From positions 1,534,687 to 1,598,686 of the forward strand of contig NZ_CP011883.2 of the NCBI RefSeq assembly GCF_000340435.2: DNA of 64,000 bases, given 5' to 3'. Positions within the stretch are counted from its first letter, which is position 1. Each line of letters begins with the position of its first letter. Shown here piece after piece: positions 1 through 8,649 of the stretch. Position numbers and translations under genes: made by a program. The notes below the pieces were generated by a model. It searched no databases, had not been told where the DNA came from, and saw only the letters and a program-made list of their open reading frames with translations. The stretch is from Mycobacterium haemophilum DSM 44634 (GTDB lineage Bacteria; Actinomycetota; Actinomycetes; Mycobacteriales; Mycobacteriaceae).

Positions 1-2
1 GG

Positions 3-2189
3 GCGCCACGCCCAGGCGCCTCGCCGAGCAGCATGCCGCCGCGCCCCGCAGGTGCATCTGGTGGACCCCGTCCACCACGTACCGGCGCGCCCCGACCCGG
101 TGGGGCCGGCCGGCGGTCCCGGTGGCGGTCGTGCCGACGCGGGTGGCGGTAACTACCGCGGCGGGAGCGTAGGCGCCGCACCGGGCGGCGGCCCGGGAGG
201 TTTTCGGGTCGTCCCGGTGGCGGCGGCCCTGGCGGCGGCGGTGGTGGTGGTCGGCCCGGGCAGCGCGGCGGTGCGGCCGGCGCGTTTGGCCGTCCGGGCG
301 GTGCGCCTCGGCGCGGTCGCAAGTCCAAGCGTGCAAAACGCGCCGAGTACGAAAACATGCAGGCGCCGGTCGTCGGTGGTGTGCGGTTACCGCACGGCAA
401 CGGTGAGACGATCCGATTGGCGCGCGGAGCATCCCTCTCGGATTTCGCCGAAAAGATCGACGCCAACCCGGCTGCACTGGTGCAGGCACTGTTCAATCTC
501 GGCGAGATGGTGACGGCCACCCAGTCGGTGGGCGACGAGACGCTCGAGTTGCTGGGCAGCGAAATGAACTACAACGTTCAGGTCGTTAGCCCCGAGGACG
601 AAGACCGCGAGCTGCTGGAATCCTTCGACCTCACCTACGGCGAGGACCAGGGCGGCGAGGACGAACTGCAGACACGTCCGCCGGTCGTGACCGTGATGGG
701 CCACGTCGACCACGGCAAGACCCGCCTGCTGGACACCATCCGCAAGGCCAACGTCCGCGAAGCCGAGGCCGGCGGCATCACCCAGCACATCGGTGCTTAC
801 CAGGTCGGAGTCGGCCTCGACGGCAGCGAGCGGCTGATCACCTTCATCGACACCCCGGGTCACGAGGCGTTCACCGCCATGCGTGCCCGCGGCGCCAAGG
901 CCACCGACATCGCGATCCTGGTGGTCGCCGCCGACGACGGCGTGATGCCGCAGACGGTGGAGGCCATCAACCATGCGCAGGCCGCTGACGTGCCGATCGT
1001 GGTGGCGGTCAACAAGATCGACAAGGAAGGTGCCGACCCGGCCAAGATCCGCGGCCAGCTCACCGAATACGGTTTGGTGGCAGAGGATTTCGGTGGCGAC
1101 ACCATGTTCGTCGACATCTCGGCGAAGGTGGGCACCAACATCGAGGCCCTGCTCGAGGCGGTGCTGCTGACCGCCGATGCCGCCTTGGACTTGCGAGCCA
1201 ACCCCGACATGGAGGCCCAGGGTGTGGCGATCGAGGCGCACTTGGACCGCGGTCGGGGTCCGGTCGCCACGGTGCTGGTGCAACGCGGCACGCTGCGCGT
1301 CGGCGACTCGGTCGTCGCCGGCGACGCGTACGGCCGGGTCCGCCGCATGGTCGACGAACACGGTGAGGACGTTGAGGCGGCGCTGCCGTCGCGTCCGGTG
1401 CAGGTCATCGGGTTCACGTCGGTGCCCGGCGCCGGTGACAACTTCCTGGTCGTCGACGAGGACCGCATCGCCCGCCAGATCGCCGACCGGCGCAGCGCCC
1501 GCAAGCGCAACGCCCTGGCGGCGCGTTCGCGCAAGCGGATCAGCCTGGAGGACCTGGACTCGGCGCTGAAGGAAACCAGCCAGCTGAACCTGATCCTCAA
1601 GGGCGACAACGCCGGTACGGTCGAGGCGCTGGAAGAGGCGCTGATGGGCATCCAGGTCGACGACGAGGTCGCGCTGCGTGTCATCGACCGCGGCGTCGGC
1701 GGCATCACCGAGACCAACGTCAACTTGGCGTCGGCCTCGGATGCGATCATCATCGGCTTCAACGTGCGCGCCGAAGGCAAAGCCACCGAGCTGGCCAACC
1801 GCGAGGGCGTGGAGATCCGCTACTACTCGGTGATCTACCAAGCGATCGACGAGATCGAAAAGGCCCTGCGTGGCATGCTCAAACCGATTTACGAGGAGAA
1901 CCAGCTGGGTCGTGCCGAGATCCGGGCGCTGTTCCGTTCCTCGAAGGTCGGCATCATCGCCGGCTGCATGATCAGCTCGGGTGTGGTGCGGCGCAACGCC
2001 AAGGCCCGGCTGCTGCGAGACAACATCGTGGTCACCGACAACCTCACGGTGACTTCGCTGCGTCGGGAAAAGGATGACGTGACCGAGGTGCGCGAGGGCT
2101 TCGAGTGCGGTATGACGTTGGGCTACTCGGATATCAAGGAGGGTGATGTCATCGAGTCCTACGAACTGGTAGAGAAGGCACGCGCCTGA
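3..2189 (+). CDS. infB: Translation initiation factor IF-2, 5' part missing, with two local frame breaks
   Basis: IF-2 is a GTPase that brings initiator fMet-tRNA to the 30S subunit. The window begins inside the Pro/Gly/Arg-rich linker. From about 210 the protein is clean: an IF2_N-like region, G1 GHVDHGKT, G3 DTPGH, G4 NKID, then domains II-IV ending VIESYELVEKARA. Before that the linker switches frame twice. Bases 3 to about 105 read correctly in frame 3, about 110-205 only in frame 1, then frame 3 again; frame 3 has a TAA at 150-152. Homology to the mycobacterial linker (GGGNYRGG, GRPGQRGGAAGAFGRPGG) shows the intended frame. The gene is essential, so sequencing error in GC homopolymers is likelier than a true lesion. 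Confidence 0.93.
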
Positions 2190-2235
2190 TGAACGAAGTG
2201 AAGAAGGCCATCTGACGTGCGTAGGAACGTCCTTC

Positions 2236-2730
2236 GTGGCTGATCAGGCTCGTGCGCGTCGGCTGGCCAAGCGGATCTGCACGATCGTCGCCTCGGCCAT
2301 TGAGTTCGAGATCAAGGATCCGGGGCTGGACGGGGTGACCATCGTCGATGCGAAGGTGACCGCGGACCTGCACGACGCGACGGTGTTTTACACGGTGATG
2401 GGGCGCACGCTGGACGCCGAGCCCGACTACGCTGCCGCCGCCGCTGCGCTGGACCGGGCCAAGGGCACGCTGCGCAGCAAGGTCGGGGCAGGTACCGGTG
2501 TGCGCTTCACTCCGACCCTGATGTTCACCCGGGACACGACGTCTGACAGCGTGGCGCGGATGGAAGAGTTGCTGGCGCGCGCACGCGCCGCGGATGCCGA
2601 TGTGGCGCAGGTCCGCCTGCGCGCCAAGCCGGCGGGGGAGGCCGATCCGTACCGTGACAAGGGGTCGGCGGCGGGACTGGACGGGGTCGATATTGAGGAC
2701 ACCGATGACGACGATCGAACCGAAGACTGA
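2236..2730 (+). CDS. rbfA: 30S ribosome-binding factor A
   Basis: RbfA is a small KH-fold factor that binds immature 30S subunits and assists 16S rRNA 5'-end maturation in the cytoplasm. The protein (164 aa) starts at GTG with MADQARARRLAKRI and carries the conserved core VTADLHDATVFYTVMG and GVRFTPTLMF. The acidic tail (ending DTDDDDRTED) is variable between mycobacteria. It lies 46 bp after infB and overlaps the next gene by 26 bp, so infB-rbfA-nrnA is very probably one transcript. The start was chosen by matching the N-terminus of other mycobacterial RbfA proteins. Confidence 0.93.
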   Translation: MADQARARRLAKRICTIVASAIEFEIKDPGLDGVTIVDAKVTADLHDATVFYTVMGRTLDAEPDYAAAAAALDRAKGTLRSKVGAGTGVRFTPTLMFTRDTTSDSVARMEELLARARAADADVAQVRLRAKPAGEADPYRDKGSAAGLDGVDIEDTDDDDRTED

Positions 2731-3715
2731 GCTGGTCGGTGCCGCGCTCACGCGGGCACCTGTGGATGCCGTCGGCGCAGCTGAGTTGCTGTCGGCCGCG
2801 ACGACGATCGGGGTGATCTGTCACATTCATCCCGACGCAGATACCATCGGCGCCGGACTGGCCCTGGCCCTGGTGTTGGACAGGTGCGGCAAGCAGGTCG
2901 AAGTCAGTTTCGCCGCACCGGAGGCGCTGCCGGAGTCGCTGCGGTCGCTGCCCGGCTGCCACCTGCTGGTGAGCCCCGACATGATGCGCCGCGATGTCGA
3001 TTTGGTTGTGACCGTTGACGTTCCGAGTGTCAATCGGCTTGGCAGGCTCAGTGACTTCGCTACCCCGACTCAGCAGCTGCTGGTCATTGATCACCACGCA
3101 TCCAACGACATGTTCGGCACCGCGAATTTCGTCGATTCGTCGGCGGATTCCACCACAATGTTGGTTGCTGAACTTCTCGACGCGTGGGGCAAGCCGATCG
3201 AGCCCGAGGTCGCACACTGCATCTACGCCGGGCTGACGACGGACACCGGGTCATTCCGCTGGGGCAGCGCGCGCGCCCTGCGACTAGCGGCTCGGCTGGT
3301 CGACATCGGCGTGGATAACGCCGCGGTGAGCCGAACACTGATCGACAGCCATCCGTTTGCCTGGCTGCCGCTGCTGTCGCGGGTGCTGGGCTCCGCGCAG
3401 TTGCTGCCCGACGCGGTCGGCGGTCGCGGCCTGGTCTACGCGGTCGTCGACAACCAGGACTGGGTGAGTTCACGCCCAGAGGAGGTCGAGAGCATCGTCG
3501 ACATCGTGCGCACCACCCAGCAGGCCGAGGTGGCGGTGGTGTTCAAGGAGGTCGACCCGCAACGGTGGTCGGTGTCGATGCGAGCCAAGACCGCCGTGGA
3601 TCTGGCGGCGGTTGCGTCTGGGTTCGGTGGCGGTGGCCACCGGCTGGCCGCCGGCTATTCGACCACGGGCCCGATCGATGATGTGGTGACCGCACTGCGG
3701 GCAGCGTTTGGCTAA
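2705..3715 (+). CDS. nrnA: DHH-family bifunctional oligoribonuclease / PAP (or cyclic-dinucleotide) phosphatase
   Basis: This 336-aa protein has the DHH and DHHA1 domains of NrnA. Metal-binding motifs are visible: HIHPDADTIGAG near residue 40, VTVDVPS, IDHHASND, and the C-terminal GGGGHRLAAG of DHHA1. In M. tuberculosis the orthologue (Rv2837c) degrades short oligoribonucleotides and 3'-phosphoadenosine-5'-phosphate, and has been reported to act on cyclic di-AMP. The ATG at 2705 lies inside the 3' end of rbfA and gives the family's usual length of about 336 aa. It converges on the minus-strand proS-like gene, with 26 bp between the stops. Confidence 0.9.
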   Translation: MTTIEPKTELVGAALTRAPVDAVGAAELLSAATTIGVICHIHPDADTIGAGLALALVLDRCGKQVEVSFAAPEALPESLRSLPGCHLLVSPDMMRRDVDLVVTVDVPSVNRLGRLSDFATPTQQLLVIDHHASNDMFGTANFVDSSADSTTMLVAELLDAWGKPIEPEVAHCIYAGLTTDTGSFRWGSARALRLAARLVDIGVDNAAVSRTLIDSHPFAWLPLLSRVLGSAQLLPDAVGGRGLVYAVVDNQDWVSSRPEEVESIVDIVRTTQQAEVAVVFKEVDPQRWSVSMRAKTAVDLAAVASGFGGGGHRLAAGYSTTGPIDDVVTALRAAFG

Positions 3716-3741
3716 CGACGTGATGCTGGCAGGGCCGCCGA

Positions 3742-5184
3742 TCAGTAGGCTCGCGCGAAGATGACTCGCTTGTCGTAAGCAGATGGCGCGTCGCAGCGTA
3801 TGCAGCGTCCGGTAGCGGGGGCGCCTTGCTGAGGTATGCATCGGGGGGTGGCCGCTGTTTCGGCTTTGATGTCGTCTTCGCACTGCGGGTTGCCGCAATG
3901 CAGGGCAAGTGCCCATCCGGTGGTGACGGTCATTGCGAAAGCGTCCCAGTTGTCGACCAGTGTGGTGTGATCGTCCCGGAATTGGGTGGCACGCTTCAGC
4001 ATGTCGCGTTGGAACTCGTCGAGGACGCCGGGGATTTCGGTCGGGGCAGCTGCGATGGAAATGGGTTGTTTGGCTTTCTCACCGATGCGCCTGACCATGA
4101 CCGTGGTTCCGGCTTCGAGGTCGCGGGGGCCGAGTTCGAGGCGGATCGGTACCCCGCGGAGCTCCCAGTCGTTGTACTTCCAGCCGGGCGTCAGCTGGGG
4201 ACGCGCATCCACATGTGTGCGAACCCCGGCGGCTTGCAGGCGTCGCGCCAGGTCCGCGGCGGCATGTTCGACCTCGGATGCCTTGTTGCCGCTAGTGATT
4301 GGCACGATGACAACTTGGTAGGGGGCCACTCGGGGCGGGAGAACGAGGCCCTTGTCATCGCCGTGGACCATCACGATAGCCCCGACCATCCGGGTACTTA
4401 GCCCAAAAGACGTCGTATGCACGAATGCTTGTTGTTCTTCGGCGGTGGTGTAGCGGATGTCGAAAGCCCGGGCGAAGTTGTCGCCCAAGTAATGGGTGGT
4501 CCCGGATTGCAACGCCTTCCCGTCGCGCATCATCGCTTCGATGGTGTAGGTGTTGAGCGCACCGGCGAACCGCTCCCCGGCGGTCTTCTCCCCGGGAACA
4601 ACCGGAATGGCGGCCATGTCACGAGCCAACGTGGTGTAGATGTCCAGCGCGAGCAAAGTTTCGCGGAGGGCATCGGACTTCTCGGCGTGCGCCGAGTGAG
4701 CTTCTTGCCACAGAAACTCGGTCGTGCGCAGCAGCATTCGCGGCCGAAGTTCCCAACGGACTACATTCGCCCACTGGTTCAACCGCAGCGGTAGGTCGCG
4801 GTGGGAGGTGATCCATTTGGCCATCATGTCGCCGATGACGGTTTCGGAGGTGGGACGGATCACAAGTGGCTCGGCGAGCTCCTTGCCGCCGGCATGGGTG
4901 ACGACCGCCAGTTCCGGGTTGAACCCTTCGACATGTTCGGCTTCCCGGTTGAAGTAGCTTTCCGGGATCAGCATCGGGAAGTAGGCATTTTCGTGCCCGA
5001 GTTCCTTGATCATGCCATCAAGCTCGGCCTGCAACAGCTCCCAAATTCGGTAGCCGTACGGGCGAATCACCATGGTTCCCTTGGCGGGCCCTCGATCGAC
5101 CAGTCCTGCCTTCGCGACGACCTCGTTGTACCAGGCGGAGAAGTCGTCTTCCTGGCGAGTCACGCCTCGCTCGTTGCGTCCCAT
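3742..5184 (-). CDS. proS: Prolyl-tRNA synthetase, archaeal/eukaryotic (short, no INS domain) type
   Basis: Class II aminoacyl-tRNA synthetase that charges tRNA-Pro. At 480 aa it has no INS editing domain. It shows the archaeal/eukaryal-type signature: motif 2 region RWELRPRMLLRTTEFLWQE, motif 3 region STRMVGAIVMVHGDDKG, an HGTP anticodon-binding domain, and a C-terminal domain with Cys430, Cys435, Cys461 and Cys464 as likely zinc ligands. It ends in the conserved tyrosine (FARAY). The mycobacterial ProS I know (Rv2845c, about 582 aa) is the bacterial type and lies elsewhere, near nusA. The gene stands alone on the minus strand where dinF-ugp sits in H37Rv. It may be a second, horizontally acquired ProRS; whether the bacterial one is also present cannot be seen here. 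Confidence 0.9.
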   Translation of the reverse strand: MGRNERGVTRQEDDFSAWYNEVVAKAGLVDRGPAKGTMVIRPYGYRIWELLQAELDGMIKELGHENAYFPMLIPESYFNREAEHVEGFNPELAVVTHAGGKELAEPLVIRPTSETVIGDMMAKWITSHRDLPLRLNQWANVVRWELRPRMLLRTTEFLWQEAHSAHAEKSDALRETLLALDIYTTLARDMAAIPVVPGEKTAGERFAGALNTYTIEAMMRDGKALQSGTTHYLGDNFARAFDIRYTTAEEQQAFVHTTSFGLSTRMVGAIVMVHGDDKGLVLPPRVAPYQVVIVPITSGNKASEVEHAAADLARRLQAAGVRTHVDARPQLTPGWKYNDWELRGVPIRLELGPRDLEAGTTVMVRRIGEKAKQPISIAAAPTEIPGVLDEFQRDMLKRATQFRDDHTTLVDNWDAFAMTVTTGWALALHCGNPQCEDDIKAETAATPRCIPQQGAPATGRCIRCDAPSAYDKRVIFARAY

Positions 5185-5503
5185 GGATCGCGCAGTCTAC
5201 CCGCCGACCTCGTCGTCGGAACGCGGCGGTCTATGGACGGCTTCGCCCCGATCGTGATGGTCGCGCACCGTCACAGACGTGCACCAGTCCGCATTCGCCG
5301 GGCGGCGAGATGTCGGGCAGCGTCGAATGTCCGTCCAGCTCTTTGAGATCCAGCCCGGCGCAAGACACCGGATCCGCGCCGGTGACGATGACGACGTCGA
5401 CGCCATCGTCGGTCTCGGCGTCGGTCAGGGGGCGGGAGGATCCTCGCCGTGGTTTATATCTGGTGGGCTGTACCGAAGCGATCCCGCACCTATCGTGGTA
5501 GGC
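5185..5503. other. Rearrangement scar without an intact gene
   Basis: This 319-bp gap upstream of the minus-strand proS and of the plus-strand DUF2277 gene holds no complete reading frame. Its one recognisable content is a stretch of about 44 codons on the minus strand that looks like the N-terminal part of an enoyl-CoA hydratase. It probably also contains the two divergent promoters. It marks a junction where the gene order departs from that of M. tuberculosis. Confidence 0.6.
5303..5434 (-). pseudogene. Enoyl-CoA hydratase (echA16-like) fragment
   Basis: On the minus strand about 44 codons read RPLTDAETDDGVDVVIVTG followed by ADPVSCAGLDLKELDGH. This matches the crotonase N-terminal block that carries the oxyanion-hole motif CAGLDLKEL. 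Sequence similarity stops at both ends (after LPDISP), and the roughly 200 remaining residues of a crotonase are absent. From memory of H37Rv, echA16 (Rv2831) lies in the segment missing here, so this is read as its residue. The identification as a crotonase remnant is firm; the choice of echA16 rather than another paralogue is inference. Confidence 0.7.
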
Positions 5504-5773
5504 ATGTGCCGGAACATCACCGAACTGCGCGGGTTGCAGCCCGCGGCCACGGCGGAAGAGATCGCGGCGGCAGCGCGTCAGTATGTGCGCAAGGTCAGCG
5601 GCATCACCCACCCGTCAGCGGCGAATGCCGAGGCGTTCGAGGCGGCGGTCGCCGAGGTCACCGTGACGACGACGCGATTGCTGGGTGCGCTGCCGCCGCG
5701 GCGCCAGCCGCCGAAGACCGTGCCGCCATTGCGCCGCCCCGAAGTCATCGCCCGGCTCGCGGGATCGCAGTGA
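5504..5773 (+). CDS. DUF2277 family protein
   Basis: An 89-aa protein starting MCRNITELRGLQPAATAEE, the diagnostic start of DUF2277 proteins, which are common in actinobacteria and proteobacteria. The family has a conserved Cys2 and a RKVSGI segment (here QYVRKVSGITHPS). No biochemical role is known. The C-terminal half is Pro/Arg-rich. Its stop overlaps the start of the DUF1802 gene by 4 bp (GTGA), so the two are probably translated together. Start chosen at ATG because the family begins at this Met-Cys-Arg-Asn. Confidence 0.8.
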   Translation: MCRNITELRGLQPAATAEEIAAAARQYVRKVSGITHPSAANAEAFEAAVAEVTVTTTRLLGALPPRRQPPKTVPPLRRPEVIARLAGSQ

Positions 5774-6315
5774 CGCCTGCGCTGAAGGAGTGGAGCGCGG
5801 TGGTGCACGCACTGCTGGATGGTCGTCAGCGTGTGCTGCTACGCAAGGGCGGTATTCGGGAAAAGCGCTTCGAGGTGGCGGCCCAGGAGTTCTTGCTGTT
5901 TCCGACGGTCGCCCACAGCCATGCGGAGCGGGTCCGGCCCGAGCATCAAGACTTACTGGCAGCTGCGGCCGCCGACAGCACCGACGAGCATCTTGTAGTG
6001 CGGGCTGCAGCGAAAGTTGTTGCCGCACTGCCGGTTAACCGGCCCGATGGTCTCGGGGGGATTGCGGATCTGCACATCTGGACCGCCGAGTCGGTCCGCA
6101 CCGACCGGCTGGACTTCCGGCCCAAACACAAACTCGCGGTGCTGGTGGTATCCGCGATTCCCTTGGTCGAGCCGGTGCGACTCACCCGCGCCCCCGAGTA
6201 CGCGGGCTGCACCAGCTGGGTGCAGCTGCCGGTGCACCCAGCATTGGGGACACCCGTGCACGCCGACGCCGCGCTAACCGGCGTCGCCGACCGGGTCCGT
6301 GACGCGGTCGGCTGA
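5770..6315 (+). CDS. DUF1802 family protein
   Basis: A 181-aa protein with the DUF1802 layout: N-terminal ALKEWSAVVHALLDGRQ, then VLLRKGGIREKRFEV, a central FLLFPTVAHSHAERVRP block, and FRPKHKLAVLVV near residue 120. The family is widespread in cyanobacteria and actinobacteria and its function is unknown. The conserved KGGI and FPT-H motifs suggest a nucleotide- or metal-linked enzyme fold, but that is guesswork. It starts at GTG overlapping the DUF2277 stop. Its last 42 bp overlap the 3' end of the convergent hydrolase gene. Confidence 0.78.
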   Translation: MTPALKEWSAVVHALLDGRQRVLLRKGGIREKRFEVAAQEFLLFPTVAHSHAERVRPEHQDLLAAAAADSTDEHLVVRAAAKVVAALPVNRPDGLGGIADLHIWTAESVRTDRLDFRPKHKLAVLVVSAIPLVEPVRLTRAPEYAGCTSWVQLPVHPALGTPVHADAALTGVADRVRDAVG

Positions 6316-7959
6316 CGGGTCGCGCTGGCCGATGGGAAGCACCAGCCGGGAGGGGCCGAAATGCACCGCATGGGTGGCCGGTGTCAGCTGCCGGGCCGCC
6401 AGCATCGGTTCTTGCGTGCCGAGGTTGCGCGCGTAGCGGGGGAACCAGCTGCCGGCTACTAGGACCCGGATGCGTGATCCGGCACTAAAGCGGTGGGCGA
6501 TCGCGTCGAGTTCGATGCTGACCAGATTCTGCAAGTCCGGCACGTGCTGCGCGGGGCTCAGCCGCCGGTAGCTGTCGCTGACGTTGCGTGACCGGCCCTT
6601 GGCGTCGACCTCGCTCACCCGGACGAACAGGTCGACGTTGGGATTGTCCGAAGAGTGCGCCAACTCGACTACCGGGTTTCCGTACACGTACAGATCCTGG
6701 GTGAGGGGGGCGCCGGTGTAGGCGAGCACGTCGTCGCGCAGCGCCAGGCGGCTGTCGTCGCGATAACCACCGGACGGCAACAGCATTGGACCGCCGGTGG
6801 TCGGTGTCGGGTCGGCGGGGTCACAGCGAAATGTCGCCGGCGTCCGCCGCGGGACCGGCGCGGTCTCGCTGAGGCGGCCGCCTGGCGCCAGATACAGCAC
6901 GCGGTCAGTGGTAGCGGGCGGCCAATCAGGTAGGTTGCGCCAGCCCTGGCCGGCGACGAAAACCCGGACCGTGCTGCGCCTGCGTCGGGCCGGCGCCTCG
7001 CCCAGGTGAGTGTCCAGCCAAGCCAACGATTCCCGAGCGTTGATGGCCAGTCCCTTGGTGAGCATCTGAGTGTGTGTCCAGGGCCCGATCGTCAGCGCGA
7101 CATGGACGTCGCGGTCGCGCAGCTGCCGGTACTGCTGCAGTGTTTGCCGCAGGAATATGTCTTGCCAGCCACCTACCAGCAACACCGGCACCTCAACGCG
7201 GTCCAGCGCGGCGTGCAGCCGCATCTGCGTCCAGAACGGATCGTTGTGGTCGCAGTGTTCGACCCACGATTCGAACCACGGAGCACCCGTGCCAAGCAGG
7301 GTCCTGGCTGCAGCACCCAGCGGAACGTCGCCGGCTGCGCGTGCCACCTTCCGCCGCGCCCGCAGCTGGCGGATGCCGCTGCGGATGCGCCGCCGATCCT
7401 CCTGGTGCGAAATCAGATCGCTCCAGCCCAGAAAATCGTTGATGGTGAACGAGCCGGTATCCCACACCGAGGCGTGGAAATCGTGCGGAGCCGCGGTGAT
7501 GACCGCCGCGGCCAGTTCCGGCGGCGGATCGTGCAGCAGCGCCCACTGGGTGAACCCCAGGTAGGACAGTCCGACGGTGCCGAACCGTCCGGTGAACCAG
7601 GGCTGTTGACGCAGCCAGGTCACGGTGTCGGCGCCGTCGGCGGCCTCGTTGATCATTGGCTCGAACACGCCGCCTGACCCGAACGTCCCGCGCACGCTTT
7701 GCAGCACGACGTGGTAGCCGCGGGCGGCGTACAGCCTGCCAAATATCAACGAAAACGGCAGCCGACGTCCATAGGGTCCCCGGACCAGCACGGTGCCAGC
7801 GGGGCTCGACGTGAGCGGTGCGTAGTGGTCGGCAACCAGTCCGATGCCGTCGCGCATCGGGACGTGGACTCGGCGCACGGTGTAGCGGGTGGTTGCCCGC
7901 GGCAGTCCCAACAGCCCGCCGGCAGCATTGCCGCCGACGTGCGTGGTCAAGGTGCGCAC
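6274..7959 (-). CDS. CocE/NonD-family alpha/beta hydrolase (X-Pro dipeptidyl-peptidase S15-like)
   Basis: A 561-aa serine hydrolase of the CocE/NonD family. The N-terminal part has the oxyanion region VLVRGPYGRR and the nucleophile elbow GLSYLGFTQW (G-x-S-x-G). A helical cap follows, then VPVLLVGGWQDIFLRQ with the catalytic Asp, and IGPWTHTQM with the His. The C-terminal third is a jelly-roll (RFSAGSRIRVLVAGSWFPRYARN). Substrates of family members range from cocaine-type esters to glutaryl-7-ACA and peptides; the substrate here is unknown. It corresponds to H37Rv Rv2800. It overlaps DUF1802 tail to tail. Confidence 0.85.
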   Translation of the reverse strand: MRTLTTHVGGNAAGGLLGLPRATTRYTVRRVHVPMRDGIGLVADHYAPLTSSPAGTVLVRGPYGRRLPFSLIFGRLYAARGYHVVLQSVRGTFGSGGVFEPMINEAADGADTVTWLRQQPWFTGRFGTVGLSYLGFTQWALLHDPPPELAAAVITAAPHDFHASVWDTGSFTINDFLGWSDLISHQEDRRRIRSGIRQLRARRKVARAAGDVPLGAAARTLLGTGAPWFESWVEHCDHNDPFWTQMRLHAALDRVEVPVLLVGGWQDIFLRQTLQQYRQLRDRDVHVALTIGPWTHTQMLTKGLAINARESLAWLDTHLGEAPARRRRSTVRVFVAGQGWRNLPDWPPATTDRVLYLAPGGRLSETAPVPRRTPATFRCDPADPTPTTGGPMLLPSGGYRDDSRLALRDDVLAYTGAPLTQDLYVYGNPVVELAHSSDNPNVDLFVRVSEVDAKGRSRNVSDSYRRLSPAQHVPDLQNLVSIELDAIAHRFSAGSRIRVLVAGSWFPRYARNLGTQEPMLAARQLTPATHAVHFGPSRLVLPIGQRDPSADRVTDPVGDAG

Positions 7960-7988
7960 GACCCCAGGGTAAGACTGGCCGACACGCT

Positions 7989-8579
7989 TTAGAACTTGTA
8001 GTACGGGGCGAGGTCGTTCGCCCGTTGCAGGTTGGTGGACGGGCAGTCGACTCCCGAGTCCGAGGGGTGCGAGTAGATCGTCGAGTAGAACAGCGCCTGC
8101 TGGATTACCCCGTAGCTGGTCTTGAACGTCACCATGCAGGAGTAGTACCAGAAGCTGTTGTGATAGGTCGGCTTCATGACCCAGTACTGTGCGGCGCGGT
8201 GGCCGTTGATCGTGGTCTCGACGGCATCAGGGGGCAGCGTCTGTGCGTACGTGCGCCAGATGATGGCCTCGATGGCCAGCTGATAGTTACCGGCGTCGTA
8301 GCGGCAGCGCAGCCCGTCCTCATGTTCGGGGGGCGTGAACGTCAGTCCGAGTCGCTGCACGGCATCGAACGGGATGTCCTCACAGGGGTCGAACGGGCGC
8401 GGGTCGGTGGTCGCCACGATCGGGCTCTTCATGGTGGTTTCCATCGGCTCGCCGGTCGAGCGCAGCTGCACGGTCCCGCTGGTGGTTGGCGGCGGGGAGC
8501 CCTGGGCGCCCACCGTGCCCCCGATGACCGCTGTGATCAACGCAGCGAGTGCTCCGATCAGACGGACCCTGGTGAACAC
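7989..8579 (-). CDS. Exported protein, DUF3558-like
   Basis: A 196-aa protein with an N-terminal signal sequence (basic VFTRVR, then hydrophobic LIGALAALITAVIGGTV) and a secreted body holding four cysteines (DPCEDI, LRCRYD, SCMVT, VDCPST). This fits a small disulfide-bonded envelope protein of the DUF3558 type found in mycobacteria. No lipobox is seen, so it is probably secreted or membrane-anchored by its N-terminus. GTG at 8579 was chosen because it immediately precedes the basic n-region. Position matches H37Rv Rv2799. Function unknown. Confidence 0.72.
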   Translation of the reverse strand: MFTRVRLIGALAALITAVIGGTVGAQGSPPPTTSGTVQLRSTGEPMETTMKSPIVATTDPRPFDPCEDIPFDAVQRLGLTFTPPEHEDGLRCRYDAGNYQLAIEAIIWRTYAQTLPPDAVETTINGHRAAQYWVMKPTYHNSFWYYSCMVTFKTSYGVIQQALFYSTIYSHPSDSGVDCPSTNLQRANDLAPYYKF

Positions 8580-8649
8580 GGCACTCCCAACCCCTCTGCG
8601 GTCCCTTGCCGGGAGTGTAGACCGGGTCGCGACGCTAGGCTGGGCAACC

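Noticed and set aside
387..1841. Minus-strand open frame of 484 codons opposite infB
   Set aside because: It is a GC-rich antisense shadow of infB with Arg/Asp/His-heavy composition and no recognisable domain.
3826..4401. Plus-strand open frame of 191 codons inside the ProRS gene
   Set aside because: Antisense shadow of a well-conserved synthetase; no independent support.
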